Shown here one piece after another: positions 20,991 through 29,769 of a stretch of 64,000 nucleotides of DNA. Position 1 is the first letter of the stretch. Every line of letters starts with the position of its first letter. Below the pieces are notes generated by a model. It was not told the DNA's origin, did no database searches, and saw only the letters and a program-made list of their open reading frames with translations. Origin of the DNA: Streptomyces sp. NBC_00162 (GTDB lineage Bacteria; Actinomycetota; Actinomycetes; Streptomycetales; Streptomycetaceae). Location of the stretch: contig NZ_CP102509.1 of assembly GCF_024611995.1 (NCBI RefSeq), forward strand, positions 434,001 through 498,000, given 5' to 3'. A program made the translations under genes and the position numbers.

Positions 20991-21223
20991 TGACAACTGA
21001 CGAACCCGCGAACGCACCCGCCGCACGCCACACCGCCAGATACGTCTCCTGCGTGACCTCGGCGACGATCTGCTCGTCCGCGCAGCGACTGCGCAACCGC
21101 ACCGCCATCCACGGCGACGTACGCCGGTACAACTCCTCGAACGCGACACGGTCGCCCTTGGCCACCAGCCGGACGAGACGCTCCTCGTCCAACTCGTGCG
21201 GCGCTGCTCTGACTGATCTCACA
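20990..21223 (-). pseudogene. ECF sigma factor fragment (region 2 only)
   Basis: Reads VRSVRAAPHELDEERLVRLV, AKGDRVAFEELYRRTSPWMA and IVAEVTQETYLAVWRAAGAF, a sigma-70 region 2 with its DNA-melting helix. Region 4 is missing: after FAGSSV the sequence switches out of frame into the neighbouring membrane-protein gene. The fragment retains GGAGG at its 5' end. A single deletion joining the two genes explains both truncations. Confidence 0.7.
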
Positions 21224-21667
21224 CCTCCTAGACGCCCGAACCGGGCCGAAGGTTTCCCCCAACGTGATCCCCGCCACATGCGGGAAAACCCGTGGGCTCC
21301 ACTCAATTGAAGTTTCGCCGCTATGCAGCGGTAGCTTCGCTGGCCAGGCAAGCCGGTCTGGCCTTCTGTGTTCGTCGGATTTGAGCCGCGTGTTGGAGAG
21401 GCTTCTTGCCGCGTGGGCCGGGTCAGGCGGGGCCGGTGTGCTCTTACGCCGGGCGATCCAGCCGGGGGTGAAGTTGCCCCAGCCCGGGTGGACGGCGGCC
21501 TTCCAGCCTGCCGGGTCTGGGGGAGGGTCAGCGGACCGATTTCCTGGGGTGCTGATGGAGCAGCACGGCCGGCTGACCGCCCCCTCGTGACGGCGGTCAA
21601 CACCACGGCTCGCGTCGAGTCGCCCCGGCTCGCCTCAACCCATACGGGGCAGGGGCGGTGCGGCCGG
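21224..21667. other. 444-bp interval without a recognisable gene
   Basis: It lies between the sigma-factor fragment and the MerR gene. The open frames here have atypical composition and no start signal. I see no promoter motif, long palindrome or element end that can be supported. Confidence 0.4.
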
Positions 21668-22579
21668 TCAGGCTTGATCCGCGGCATGCAGGGCTCGCGC
21701 CAGCCACTCCAGCTCCTCGGACGCGTCGGGAGACGCATACTGTCCGCGCACGCGGGCCACGAGCCTGCGGTAGCGCTCCGCCCCTGCCTTGATCCCGGCC
21801 TCCAGGCACAACAGGACGGCGGCCCGATCGGCGTCGCCGAACAGCTCGGACAGCACTTCGGCCGCTGCCGGTCCCTCAGGCGCGACCCCGCGTTCTCTGA
21901 CCTCCGCGACGGTCTGCACGACCTGCCTGGCCCACCAGATGGACGCCCCGGGGGCACGACTCTGCCCGGGGGCCGGGGTGCTCAGCTCCAGCATGGTGCG
22001 CATCCGGGCGCGGAAACCGGGGTCCCGCACCAGCTCGGCCAGTTCGATCCAGGCGTCGACCTGCTCGGGTGTGGGGTCGTCGGGCAGTTCGATGCTGAAG
22101 GTGCGCATCCGGTCACGCAGGCGCGGGTCGACGTCGAGACCGCCGAACACCTCATCCTTGAACTCGTCGATGATCTGCTTGCGTTCGGCGGCGGAAAGCC
22201 GTGCCAACCGGTTCATCAGTGCTGTCTCCTCAGCGGTCGAACCACGTTTCGATACGGTGGACAGGACGGCCCGGCTCACCTTGAGGGAGCGGATCTGCGC
22301 GTCGAGCGCGGCCACGTGCGCGTCGGCGACCTCGGCGACCGTGGTGCGGCCGCTCAGGACGCGGCACACGTCGTCGAGCCCGAGGCCCAGCTCCCGCAGG
22401 GTGCGGACCAGCTCTACGCGGGCCACGGACTCGGCGTCGTATAGCCGGTAGCCGCTGGCGGAGCGGGCCACGGGCGGCACCGCTCCCTCGTCCGACCAGA
22501 AGCGCAGGGTGCGCACCGCAAGTCCGGTGCGGTGCGCGAGCTGGCCGATGGTGAGCACGTCGGGGCGTTCGTCTTCCAT
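21668..22579 (-). CDS. MerR-family transcriptional regulator
   Basis: A 303-residue regulator. The N-terminal MerR winged helix reads LTIGQLAHRTGLAVRTLRFW, SDEGAVPPVARSASGYRLYD, then the dimerisation helix with LVRTLRELGLGLDDVCRVLS. The remaining 180 residues are helical, with AAERKQIIDEFKDEVFGGLD and DDPTPEQVDAWIELAELVRD, a TipAS/effector-like domain of unknown ligand. It is single and flanked by non-coding DNA, so its target cannot be read from context. Confidence 0.87.
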   Translation of the reverse strand: MEDERPDVLTIGQLAHRTGLAVRTLRFWSDEGAVPPVARSASGYRLYDAESVARVELVRTLRELGLGLDDVCRVLSGRTTVAEVADAHVAALDAQIRSLKVSRAVLSTVSKRGSTAEETALMNRLARLSAAERKQIIDEFKDEVFGGLDVDPRLRDRMRTFSIELPDDPTPEQVDAWIELAELVRDPGFRARMRTMLELSTPAPGQSRAPGASIWWARQVVQTVAEVRERGVAPEGPAAAEVLSELFGDADRAAVLLCLEAGIKAGAERYRRLVARVRGQYASPDASEELEWLARALHAADQA

Positions 22580-22681
22580 GGGCGAGATCCTGGACCCTCC
22601 AGCCGCTGGAGACTCAAGCGCACGGGCGCGCGAGCCGGTGGATCTTTACGTCGAGGGGCTTTCCGCCGCGTGTTGTGGCGG

Positions 22682-22987
22682 TTATGCAGTCCACATGAGC
22701 TCGGCGCCCTTCCCGCTGCCCTGCTGCGCGCCGGGCAGCGCGAACTCCGGCCCGCGCCGCACCGAACCGACGTGGTGGGTGACGCGTACCCCGATCACAC
22801 CCTCGGCCGGCGACCAGCAATCGACCGTCAGAAGCCCGCTGTTGAGCATGCCACCGCGGCTGCGCACGTGCTTCACCGGCGCATAGAAGGTCATCCGGTG
22901 CTCGTCGGCCCGGACGTCCGCGACCTCGGCGGCGTAACGCGCGGTGACACCTGGGCGCATCAGCCAGTAGCCTTTGGTGAACTTCAT
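22682..22987 (-). pseudogene. N-terminal fragment of a GH31 alpha-xylosidase (YicI-like)
   Basis: MKFTKGYWLMRPGVTARYAA, VADVRADEHRMTFYAPVKHV and LTVDCWSPAEGVIGVRVTHH match the N-terminal beta-sandwich of GH31 alpha-xylosidases, which normally exceed 650 residues. The frame ends after about 101 residues (GAQQGSGKGAELMWTA), so the whole catalytic barrel is missing. The ATG overlaps the stop of the preceding GH1 gene (ATGA), so an intact GH1-GH31 operon degrading xyloglucan oligosaccharides is the likely ancestor. Confidence 0.72.
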
Positions 22988-24398
22988 CGGGTGGTTTCCT
23001 CCGTCCGCACGCGGTGCGCGGTGATCAGGCCCCGGAACCAGTGGTAACTGTCCTTGGGCGTTCGGGTCAGCGTGTCGTAGTCGACGTGGACCAGGCCGAA
23101 GCGCTGGCCGTAGCCGCGCGCCCACTCGAAGTTGTCCAGCAGCGACCAGACGTAGTAGCCGCGCACGTCCACCCCTGCGGAGATGGCGACGGCGGCGAGG
23201 TGGTCCGCGAGGTAGTCGATCCGCGCGGTGTCATGGACCCGACCGTCGGGGGCGACGGCGTCGGCCTCGGCGGAGCCGTTCTCGGTGATCCAGACCGGCG
23301 GAAGCCGCGGGTAGCGGGCGTGGAGTTCGCGGAGCAGTTCGGCGAGCACCTCCGGGACGACGGGCCATCCCATGGTGGTGCGCCGGGTCCCGTACCGGTC
23401 CAGCTCGGTGACGCCGATGTCCACGGCGGTGCGCGGTTCGAGGTCGGCCTCGCGGTGGGGGACGGCGGCGACGGTGATCGGGCGGTAGAAGTTGACTCCG
23501 AGGAAGTCCAGCGGGGCGCCGATCAGTTCCAGGTCGCCCGGCAACCGCCAGGGACCGTCGGCGAGGCCGGCCCAGGTCTCGGCCTCGTGCGCAGGGTAGC
23601 GGCCGGCGAGGAGCGGCTCGGTCCAGACCTCGTTGTGGAGGACCTTGGCACGGCGCAGGGCGGCTCGGTCCTCGGGGAGGGCGGAGGCGCGATGGATGCG
23701 GTCGAGGTTGAGGGTGATCCCGACCTCCTGGGCGCCCGCGGCGCGCAGCTCCCGTATCGCGAGGCCGTGGGCGACCAGCAGGTGGTGTGCGGCCAGCAGG
23801 TGGTGTGCGGCCGCCAGCGCGCCGCGGCCTTCCTCGGCCCCGGGTCCGTGCCGCCCCTCGGTGTAGCCGACGAAGGCGGAGCAGTACGGCTCGTTGAGGG
23901 TGATCCAGCGCTCCACCCGGTCCCCGTAGCGCTCGGCCGCGAGGGCCGCGTACTGCGCGAACGCCTCGGCGGTCTCCCGGACCCGCCAGCCACCGCGGTC
24001 CTCCAGGGCTTGGGGCAGATTCCAGTGGTAGAGCGTGACGGCGGGGGCGACACCGGCGGCCAGCAGATCGTCGATCAGGCGGTTGTAGAAGTCCAGCCCC
24101 TGGGGGTTGGCCGGTCCGGTGCCCCGGGGCAGCAGGCGGGGCCAGGCGATCGAGAAGCGGTAACTCTCTCCACACCGACCCCGCGCAGCAGGGCGACGTC
24201 TTCCGGTTGGCGGTGGTAGTGGTCACAGGCCGTGTCGCCGGTGGCACCGTCGAGCGTACGGCCGGGCGTGTGGCTGAAGGTGTCCCAGATGGACGGGCCG
24301 CGGCCGTCCAGGTCGTGGGCGCCCTCGATCTGGTAGGCCGCGGTCGCGGCACCGAAACGGAACCCGGCGGGCAGTTCCGGGAAGGCCGGGGTGGTTAT
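22984..24398 (-). pseudogene. GH1 beta-glucosidase, frameshifted, start codon altered
   Basis: About 470 residues of a cytosolic beta-glucosidase. The N-terminal piece reads [40 protein letters not shown]. After a two-base expansion in a CT repeat (24164-24170) the frame continues as [20 protein letters not shown]. The acid/base lies in RWITLNEPYCSAFVGYTEGR and the nucleophile in PPVWITENGSAEADAV; YYVWSLLDNFEWARGYGQRF is typical of the C-terminus. No ATG or GTG begins the homologous frame; an ATA stands at 24396-24398 where the start would be expected. It probably hydrolyses cellobiose or xyloglucan fragments. Confidence 0.8.
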
Positions 24399-24503
24399 GG
24401 GCGGTATCTCACGGGTCTGTCGGGCTCCTGGGTCTCGGGCGGGGCGGGGCTCAGTGCGTGGGGCGGCCGGGCGCGCGGGACGTCCTCACGCGGTCCGCCC
24501 GGC

Positions 24504-24539
24504 CCGGTGGTGCGGGGCGGTCCGGTGGTGCGGGGCGGT
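24504..24539. repeat. Two tandem 18-bp direct repeats
   Basis: CCGGTGGTGCGGGGCGGT is repeated exactly twice in tandem, ending at the stop codon of the esterase gene. No function is evident. Confidence 0.5.
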
Positions 24540-25522
24540 CAGAGCTCCGGCGCCAGGCCGCGCTCGCGCAGCCAGGCCAGTTGGACGGGCGGGTTGGAGC
24601 CGCAGCCGCCGCCGTGGTCGCCGAACGGCCAGACGGTCATGGTGCGGTCCTCGCCCGCGTAGTGGTTGAAGGCGGCGTAGACCGTGGAGGGCGGGCAGAC
24701 CGGATCCATCAGGCCCACGCTGAACACCGTCGGCGCGGTGGCCCGCCGGGCGAAGTGGACACCGTCGAAGTGGTCGAGGGTGGCGAAGGCCGGCTCCACG
24801 CGATGGCGGCTGTGCCAGCGCAGGTACTTGGCGATCTCCTGATACGGGCCGTCGGCGCAGATCGCGGCAGCGTGGCGGAAGTGGCACAGGAACGGGACGT
24901 CCGGCATCGCCGCCGCCACGCGGTCCCCGGCGAGACCGGCGACGGCGAGCGCCAGACCGCCGCCCTGGCTGCCTCCGGCCACCACGATCCGACGGCTGTC
25001 GAGTCCGGGCAGCTCCGCGACCGCGTCCACGGCTCGCACGCAGTCGGTGATCAATCGCCGGTAGTAGTAGTTGTCGGGAGAGTCGATGCCGCGGGTCATG
25101 AAGCCCTCGACCCACTGCGTGCCGTCTCCAACGCCCCGGTCCGGGGTGTCGTGGCCCTGGCCCCGGCTGTCGACGACGAATTGGGCGTAGCCCGCGGCGG
25201 ACCAGAACAGGTGGTCGGTGGGCAGTCCTCGACCGCCGCCGTAGCCCATGTAGGTGATGACGACCGGCAGCGGTCCGGCCGCGTTGCGCGGGCACAGCAG
25301 CCAGGCGGCCACCGGTTCGCCGTCCCAGCCGGGGAAGCGTACGTCGTCGACCTCGACGGTGTGCAGCAGGTGCTGGGCGGTGACCCGTTCCACCTTGATC
25401 GCCCCGTCGTGCGACCGGGCTTCGGCTAGGGTCCGCCGCCAGAAGGCGTCGAAACCCGTCGGATCGGACAACTCAGGGCGGTAGCGGACGAGTTCGTCCG
25501 CGCCCAGGTCTGTGAGCGGCAT
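24539..25522 (-). CDS. CE7 acetyl xylan esterase / cephalosporin-C deacetylase
   Basis: A 327-residue alpha/beta hydrolase that removes acetyl groups from xylo-oligosaccharides. The family architecture is visible: DPTGFDAFWRRTLAEARSHD, oxyanion-side ITYMGYGGGRG, the conserved RGQG in FVVDSRGQGHDTPDRG, nucleophile elbow GGSQGG, AMPDVPFLCHF, and SVGLMDPVCPPSTVYAAFNH with the Asp. The terminal His is probably in WPFGDHGGGCGS, where relatives have HEGG. No signal peptide is present, so it acts inside the cell. The start ATG at 25522 has GGAGGAAAC upstream. It fits the surrounding xylose and arabinose genes. Confidence 0.88.
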   Translation of the reverse strand: MPLTDLGADELVRYRPELSDPTGFDAFWRRTLAEARSHDGAIKVERVTAQHLLHTVEVDDVRFPGWDGEPVAAWLLCPRNAAGPLPVVITYMGYGGGRGLPTDHLFWSAAGYAQFVVDSRGQGHDTPDRGVGDGTQWVEGFMTRGIDSPDNYYYRRLITDCVRAVDAVAELPGLDSRRIVVAGGSQGGGLALAVAGLAGDRVAAAMPDVPFLCHFRHAAAICADGPYQEIAKYLRWHSRHRVEPAFATLDHFDGVHFARRATAPTVFSVGLMDPVCPPSTVYAAFNHYAGEDRTMTVWPFGDHGGGCGSNPPVQLAWLRERGLAPEL

Positions 25523-25619
25523 GGGGGTTTCCTCCGGTCGGAGAGGTGACGGGGTAACGGAGCTCGGCGGCCTCAGGGGGCCTTGCCTCGCAGGTCCGGG
25601 CAGTGGTGCGGGAAGGGGT

Positions 25620-25647
25620 GGCGGCCCGTCCCCTCGGACGGGCCGCC
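25620..25647. terminator. Terminator hairpin after the chimeric AraB/CBM ORF
   Basis: A perfect 12-bp stem (GGCGGCCCGTCC with GGACGGGCCGCC) and four-base loop, 20 bp past the stop of the minus-strand ORF that ends at 25667. Confidence 0.7.
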
Positions 25648-25666
25648 GGTCTCGCAGGCGCGGGCC

Positions 25667-26167
25667 TCAGCCGGTCCCGCCGGACGCGGTGAAGCCGAAG
25701 CCGGCCAGGCGGAAGCCTCCGTGCAGTGTCAGCCGCAGGTCGTGGACGCCGTTCAGCGCAGTGGCGAGCTCGGCCGCGACGGTCGTCCACGTGTAGCGGT
25801 TGCCGGTGACGGGAACACCGATCTCCGCCAGCAGTCGGTCACCGGCCCGGAGTTCCAGCCGCGCCTCCTCGGTGGCGATACCGATGAGGTGGGCTGGATC
25901 AACGCCGGCGACGACGAGTACGGCAGGAAGGACAGTGCGCAGTACCTCGTGCCGGCCCTCGGGATGCTGCGGGGCCCAGCCAGGCGGCAGTGGGCGCCCA
26001 GTGCCGGCCAACTCGCGCTCGATGACTGCGTGTGGGTACTCGTGCACGATGGCCGCGAGCTCCCGTCCGCCATGGACGCGGACCAGCACGGCACGACCGG
26101 AGAGGGTGCCGGAGACGATGCCGACGACGTACCTGTCCGAGCCCTGGACGGCAGGGATCACGGTCAT
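25667..26167 (-). CDS. Chimeric ORF: ribulokinase N-terminus joined to a CBM6-like C-terminus
   Basis: A 166-residue ORF whose first ~100 residues parallel AraB of this window: [20 protein letters not shown] versus [20 protein letters not shown], then HAVIERELAGTGRPLPPGWA and VLRTVLPAVLVVAGVDPAHL. After IGIATE the sequence switches to EARLELRAGDRLLAEIGVPV, RYTWTTVAAELATALNGVHD and LRLTLHGGFRLAGFGFTASG, resembling the end of a carbohydrate-binding module family 6 (CBM6) of xylosidases or arabinofuranosidases. The ATP-site Asp is replaced (DFGT to VSGT). It keeps a ribosome site, a LacI operator at 26241 and a terminator. A deletion between an araB-like gene and a glycosidase gene is the likely origin; it may be transcribed but is unlikely to be a kinase. 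Confidence 0.6.
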   Translation of the reverse strand: MTVIPAVQGSDRYVVGIVSGTLSGRAVLVRVHGGRELAAIVHEYPHAVIERELAGTGRPLPPGWAPQHPEGRHEVLRTVLPAVLVVAGVDPAHLIGIATEEARLELRAGDRLLAEIGVPVTGNRYTWTTVAAELATALNGVHDLRLTLHGGFRLAGFGFTASGGTG

Positions 26168-26240
26168 TTTCTCATCCTTCGCACGGGAAACCGGCATTGG
26201 TTCCTGCGGAGTTGAAGCGGCACCTCTTTCGATGAGGCAG

Positions 26241-26259
26241 AATGTTAGCGATCACAATT
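26241..26259. promoter_or_regulatory. LacI-family operator upstream of the chimeric ORF
   Basis: AATGTTAGCGATCACAATT is an imperfect palindrome with the same half-sites (TGTTAGCG, TCACA) as those at 2994 and 2754. It lies 74 bp upstream of the minus-strand start at 26167. Confidence 0.65.
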
Positions 26260-26360
26260 CTCCTGTCAAGGTACCCATGGAGGCCTCGACAAAAGTGCGA
26301 CCGGCGCGGCGGAGAGCCTGGGGCGACGCGGCGGTCAGCTCCGGGTCCGACGGTGCCGAC

Positions 26361-26770
26361 TCAAGGGCGGTCCGCGGGGCCCGCGCTGCGACGCAGCACC
26401 ATCTCGGGCGAGATCAGCAGGTGGGTGCGGGTGTGCGCGCCACCGTCCAAGCCTTCAACGAGCAGTTCCAGGCCCGGCGGCCGAGCTCGCCGAAGTCCTG
26501 CCGCAGGCGGCCAGGGGCGGGACGAAGTGAGCGGCCTCGGGAATGTCGCCGAAGCCGACGACGCTGATGTCGCCCGGGATCGAGCGGCCGGACTCGCGCA
26601 GGGCGCGCAGCAGGCCGAGCGCCATGCCGTCGTTGGCACAGAAGACGGCGGTAACGTCGCCCGGTTCGGCGATCCGCAAGCCCGCCTGGTGGCCGGCGCA
26701 CGCAATCCAGTCGCCGAGTTCGACAAAGCCGCGGAACCTCCAGAAGCCGTTTGCGGTCAGCGTGCCCGGA
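26361..26770 (-). pseudogene. LacI-family regulator, C-terminal remnant
   Basis: Ligand-domain sequence of a LacI/GalR regulator in two or three frames. WIACAGHQAGLRIAEPGDVT, AVFCANDGMALGLLRALRES and GDISVVGFGDIPEAAHFVPP come first, then (shifted) RQDFGELGRR, then LVEGLDGGAHTRTHLLISPE and MVLRRSAGPADRP with a stop at 26361. The helix-turn-helix and first ~200 residues are missing upstream of about 26770. Lying between two LacI-type operators, it is probably the former local repressor of this sugar regulon. Confidence 0.7.
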
Positions 26771-26863
26771 CGCGCCCAATGTAGAGGCGCCCCGCGGAGG
26801 CGGCTGATCGCCTGCGCCGTTGCTGGCCCAACCGTGATCCGAACAGACCCTTGACGGCACACT

Positions 26864-26879
26864 TGTGAGCGTTAACACT
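26864..26879. promoter_or_regulatory. LacI-family operator upstream of the ChvE-like gene
   Basis: TTGTGAGCGTTAACAC matches the 2754 site with few changes. A TTGACG hexamer at 26852-26857 and a TAACAC hexamer at 26874-26879 make a plausible -35/-10 pair with a 16-bp spacer, so the operator would overlap the promoter. Confidence 0.65.
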
Positions 26880-27021
26880 CAGGTATCGCCAGGCCGGAGC
26901 CGCTGCAAACCCGGACTTCGCACAGCGCGAGGAAACGACTCCCGGCCGGCCCCGCTCGACCGCTTCCGGTTCTCCCAGCCGGGTCGCACTGTGCCGGTCG
27001 CGGAACATCACTGGAGGAACT

Positions 27022-28116
27022 GTGCGGAAGCTTTCAGCGGGCCTTGTCACTCTGGGCCTGACGCTGTCGCTGGCAGCCTGCGGCCAGAGCGCCAACGGAG
27101 CAGGCGACGGCGGGGCCGGCGGGGACGCCAAAGGCGGCCTCATCGGCATCGCGATGCCGACCAAGTCGTCGGAGCGCTGGATCAACGACGGCAACAACAT
27201 GGTCAAGGAGTTCCAGGCCAAGGGTTACAAGACCGACCTCCAGTACGGCGACAACGTCGTGGAGAACCAGGTCTCCCAGTTGGAGAACATGATCACCAAG
27301 GGGGCCAAGCTGCTGGTGATCGCCGCCATCGACGGTTCCTCGCTCACCAACGTGCTGCAGAAGGCCGCCGACGCCCACGTCCCCGTCATCTCCTACGACC
27401 GGTTGATCCGCGGCACCGGGAACGTCGACTACTACGCGACCTTCGACAACTACAAGGTCGGCGTCCTCCAGGGCAGCTACATCGTCGACAAGCTCGGCGT
27501 CAAGGACGGCAAGGGCCCCTTCAACATCGAGCTGTTCGCCGGCTCACCGGACGACAACAACGCCGCGTTCTTCTACAACGGCGCGATGAGCGTCCTCAAG
27601 CCGTACATCGACGACAAGAAGCTGGTCGTGCAGAGCGGCCAGACCTCCCTCAACCAGATCGCCACACTGCGCTGGGACGGCGGTCTCGCCCAGTCCCGGA
27701 TGGACAACCTGCTGAGCAAGTCGTACACCGCCGCCCGCGTCGACGCCGTGCTCTCGCCGTACGACGGCATCTCGATCGGCATCATCTCCTCGCTCAAGGG
27801 CGTCGGCTACGGCGCCGGCCAGCCACTGCCCGTCGTCACGGGCCAGGACGGCGAGCTGGCCTCGGTGAAGTCGATCATCGCAGGCGAGCAGACCCAGACC
27901 GTCTACAAGGACACCCGCCAACTTGCCAAGGCCGCGGTCCAGATGGGCGACGCGCTGCTGACCGGCGGCAAGCCCGAGGTCAACGACACCGGCCAGTACG
28001 ACAACGGTGTCAAGACCGTACCGGCGCAGCTGCTCCAGCCGGTCAGCGTCGACAAGGAGAACTACCAAAAGGTCCTGGTGGACAGCGGCCAGTACACCGC
28101 GGACCAGCTCAAGTAG
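27022..28116 (+). CDS. chvE: Multiple-monosaccharide ABC transporter substrate-binding lipoprotein (ChvE-like)
   Basis: A 364-residue lipoprotein. The signal [20 protein letters not shown] ends in a lipobox (LAAC). The mature protein shows [80 protein letters not shown] and [20 protein letters not shown], the ChvE/XylF-like pentose-binding pattern. The GTG start at 27022 has GGAGG five bases upstream. mmsA and mmsB follow, so it is the first gene of a complete importer for xylose, arabinose or galactose under the operator at 26864. Confidence 0.92.
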   Translation: MRKLSAGLVTLGLTLSLAACGQSANGAGDGGAGGDAKGGLIGIAMPTKSSERWINDGNNMVKEFQAKGYKTDLQYGDNVVENQVSQLENMITKGAKLLVIAAIDGSSLTNVLQKAADAHVPVISYDRLIRGTGNVDYYATFDNYKVGVLQGSYIVDKLGVKDGKGPFNIELFAGSPDDNNAAFFYNGAMSVLKPYIDDKKLVVQSGQTSLNQIATLRWDGGLAQSRMDNLLSKSYTAARVDAVLSPYDGISIGIISSLKGVGYGAGQPLPVVTGQDGELASVKSIIAGEQTQTVYKDTRQLAKAAVQMGDALLTGGKPEVNDTGQYDNGVKTVPAQLLQPVSVDKENYQKVLVDSGQYTADQLK

Positions 28117-28218
28117 CCCACGGAGCCCGACCGACGGGTCCGGCGACGACGAAACGGCGGTGCGACGCCCGGGAGACCGCCCGGCACCGCACCGCCCCGA
28201 CGATACGGATGCACAACC

Positions 28219-29766
28219 ATGGCCCGACCCGTTCTCGAGATGCGGTCGATCAGCAAGACGTTTCCCGGTGTCAAGGCCCTCTCCGAGGTCAACCTCACCG
28301 TCGCCGCTGGTGAGGTGCACGCCGTCTGCGGTGAGAACGGCGCCGGCAAGTCCACGCTGATGAAGGTACTCAGCGGGGTCCACCCCCACGGCGGCTACCA
28401 GGGCGAGATCTACTTCGAGGGCGAGCCCTGCCGGTTCCGGGACATCCGGGCCAGCGAGCAGCGCGGCATCGTGATCATCCACCAGGAACTCGCGCTGGTG
28501 CCCTACCTGTCCATCGCCGAGAACATCTTCCTCGGCAACGAGCACGCCACCCGGGGCGTCATCAGCTGGCACCGGACGCTGACCCACGCAGCCGCGCTGA
28601 TCCGGCAGGTCGGACTCGACGAGAGCCCGCACACCAGGATCGCCGACCTCGGCGTGGGCAAACAGCAGTTGGTCGAGATCGCCAAGGCGCTCGCCAAGAA
28701 GGTCAAGCTGCTCATCCTGGACGAGCCGACGGCCGCCCTGAACGACGAGGACAGCCGCAAGCTGCTCGACCTGATCCTCGAACTCAAGGCCCAGGGCATC
28801 TCCTGCATCCTCATCTCGCACAAGCTGAACGAGATCGCCCGGGTCGCCGACGCCGTCACCATCCTGCGCGACGGGCGGACCATCGAGACCATCGCGATCG
28901 GGCCCCAGGGCATCTCCGAGGAGCGGATCATCCGTGGCATGGTCGGCCGCGACCTGGAACACCGCTACCCCGAGCGCACCCCGGAGATCGGCGAGGTCGC
29001 CTTCGAGATCGAGGACTGGAGCGTCCAGCACCCGATCGACCACCGGCGCAAGGTGGTCGACGGCGTCTCGCTCAACGTCCGTCGAGGCGAGATCGTCGGC
29101 ATCGCGGGCCTCATGGGCGCCGGCCGCACCGAACTGGCCATGAGCGTCTTCGGCCGCTCGTACGGACGGTGGACCGGCGGCCGGGTGCGGCTGGACGGCC
29201 GGGAGATCCGTACCCGGACGGTGCCGGAGGCGATCGGGCACGGCATCGCCTACGTGACCGAGGACCGCAAGCAGCTCGGCCTCAACCTCAACGACGACAT
29301 CAGCCGGAACATCTCACTGAGCGCCCTCGGCAAGGTCGCCCGGCGGGGCTGGGTCGACCGGCACGAGGAGGCCCGGATCGCCGAGTCGTTCCGGCGGACC
29401 ATGAACATCAAGGCCCCCTCGGTGTTCGCGGAGACCGGCAAGCTCAGCGGCGGCAACCAGCAGAAGGTCGTCCTCAGCAAGTGGATCTTCGCCGAGCCGG
29501 AGGTGCTGATCCTCGACGAGCCCACCCGGGGCATCGACATCGGTGCCAAGGCGGAGATCTACACCGTCATCACCGAACTCGCCGCCCAGGGCAAGACGGT
29601 ACTCGTCATCTCCTCCGAACTCCCCGAACTCCTGGGCCTGTGCGACCGGATCTACACCATGGCCGAAGGCCGGATCACCGGTGAAGTGACCCGCGCGGAC
29701 GCCACCCAGGAATCCCTCATGCGGCTCATGACCATGAGTGCGGCATCCCCCGACAAGCAGGTGTGA
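28219..29766 (+). CDS. mmsA: Multiple-monosaccharide ABC transporter ATP-binding protein
   Basis: Tandem ATPase of 515 residues energising the importer on the inner face of the membrane. Domain 1 has GENGAGKST, a signature-like [18 protein letters not shown] and Walker [13 protein letters not shown]. Domain 2 begins around [20 protein letters not shown] and has signature [16 protein letters not shown] with [14 protein letters not shown]. Length and motif asymmetry are typical of the XylG/MmsA/GguA group. It starts 102 bp after the binding-protein gene, and the permease gene starts 3 bp after its stop. Confidence 0.94.
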   Translation: MARPVLEMRSISKTFPGVKALSEVNLTVAAGEVHAVCGENGAGKSTLMKVLSGVHPHGGYQGEIYFEGEPCRFRDIRASEQRGIVIIHQELALVPYLSIAENIFLGNEHATRGVISWHRTLTHAAALIRQVGLDESPHTRIADLGVGKQQLVEIAKALAKKVKLLILDEPTAALNDEDSRKLLDLILELKAQGISCILISHKLNEIARVADAVTILRDGRTIETIAIGPQGISEERIIRGMVGRDLEHRYPERTPEIGEVAFEIEDWSVQHPIDHRRKVVDGVSLNVRRGEIVGIAGLMGAGRTELAMSVFGRSYGRWTGGRVRLDGREIRTRTVPEAIGHGIAYVTEDRKQLGLNLNDDISRNISLSALGKVARRGWVDRHEEARIAESFRRTMNIKAPSVFAETGKLSGGNQQKVVLSKWIFAEPEVLILDEPTRGIDIGAKAEIYTVITELAAQGKTVLVISSELPELLGLCDRIYTMAEGRITGEVTRADATQESLMRLMTMSAASPDKQV

Positions 29767-29769
29767 GGC

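Noticed and set aside
27544..29241. 565-codon minus-strand frame
   Set aside because: It is antisense to the intact chvE and mmsA genes.
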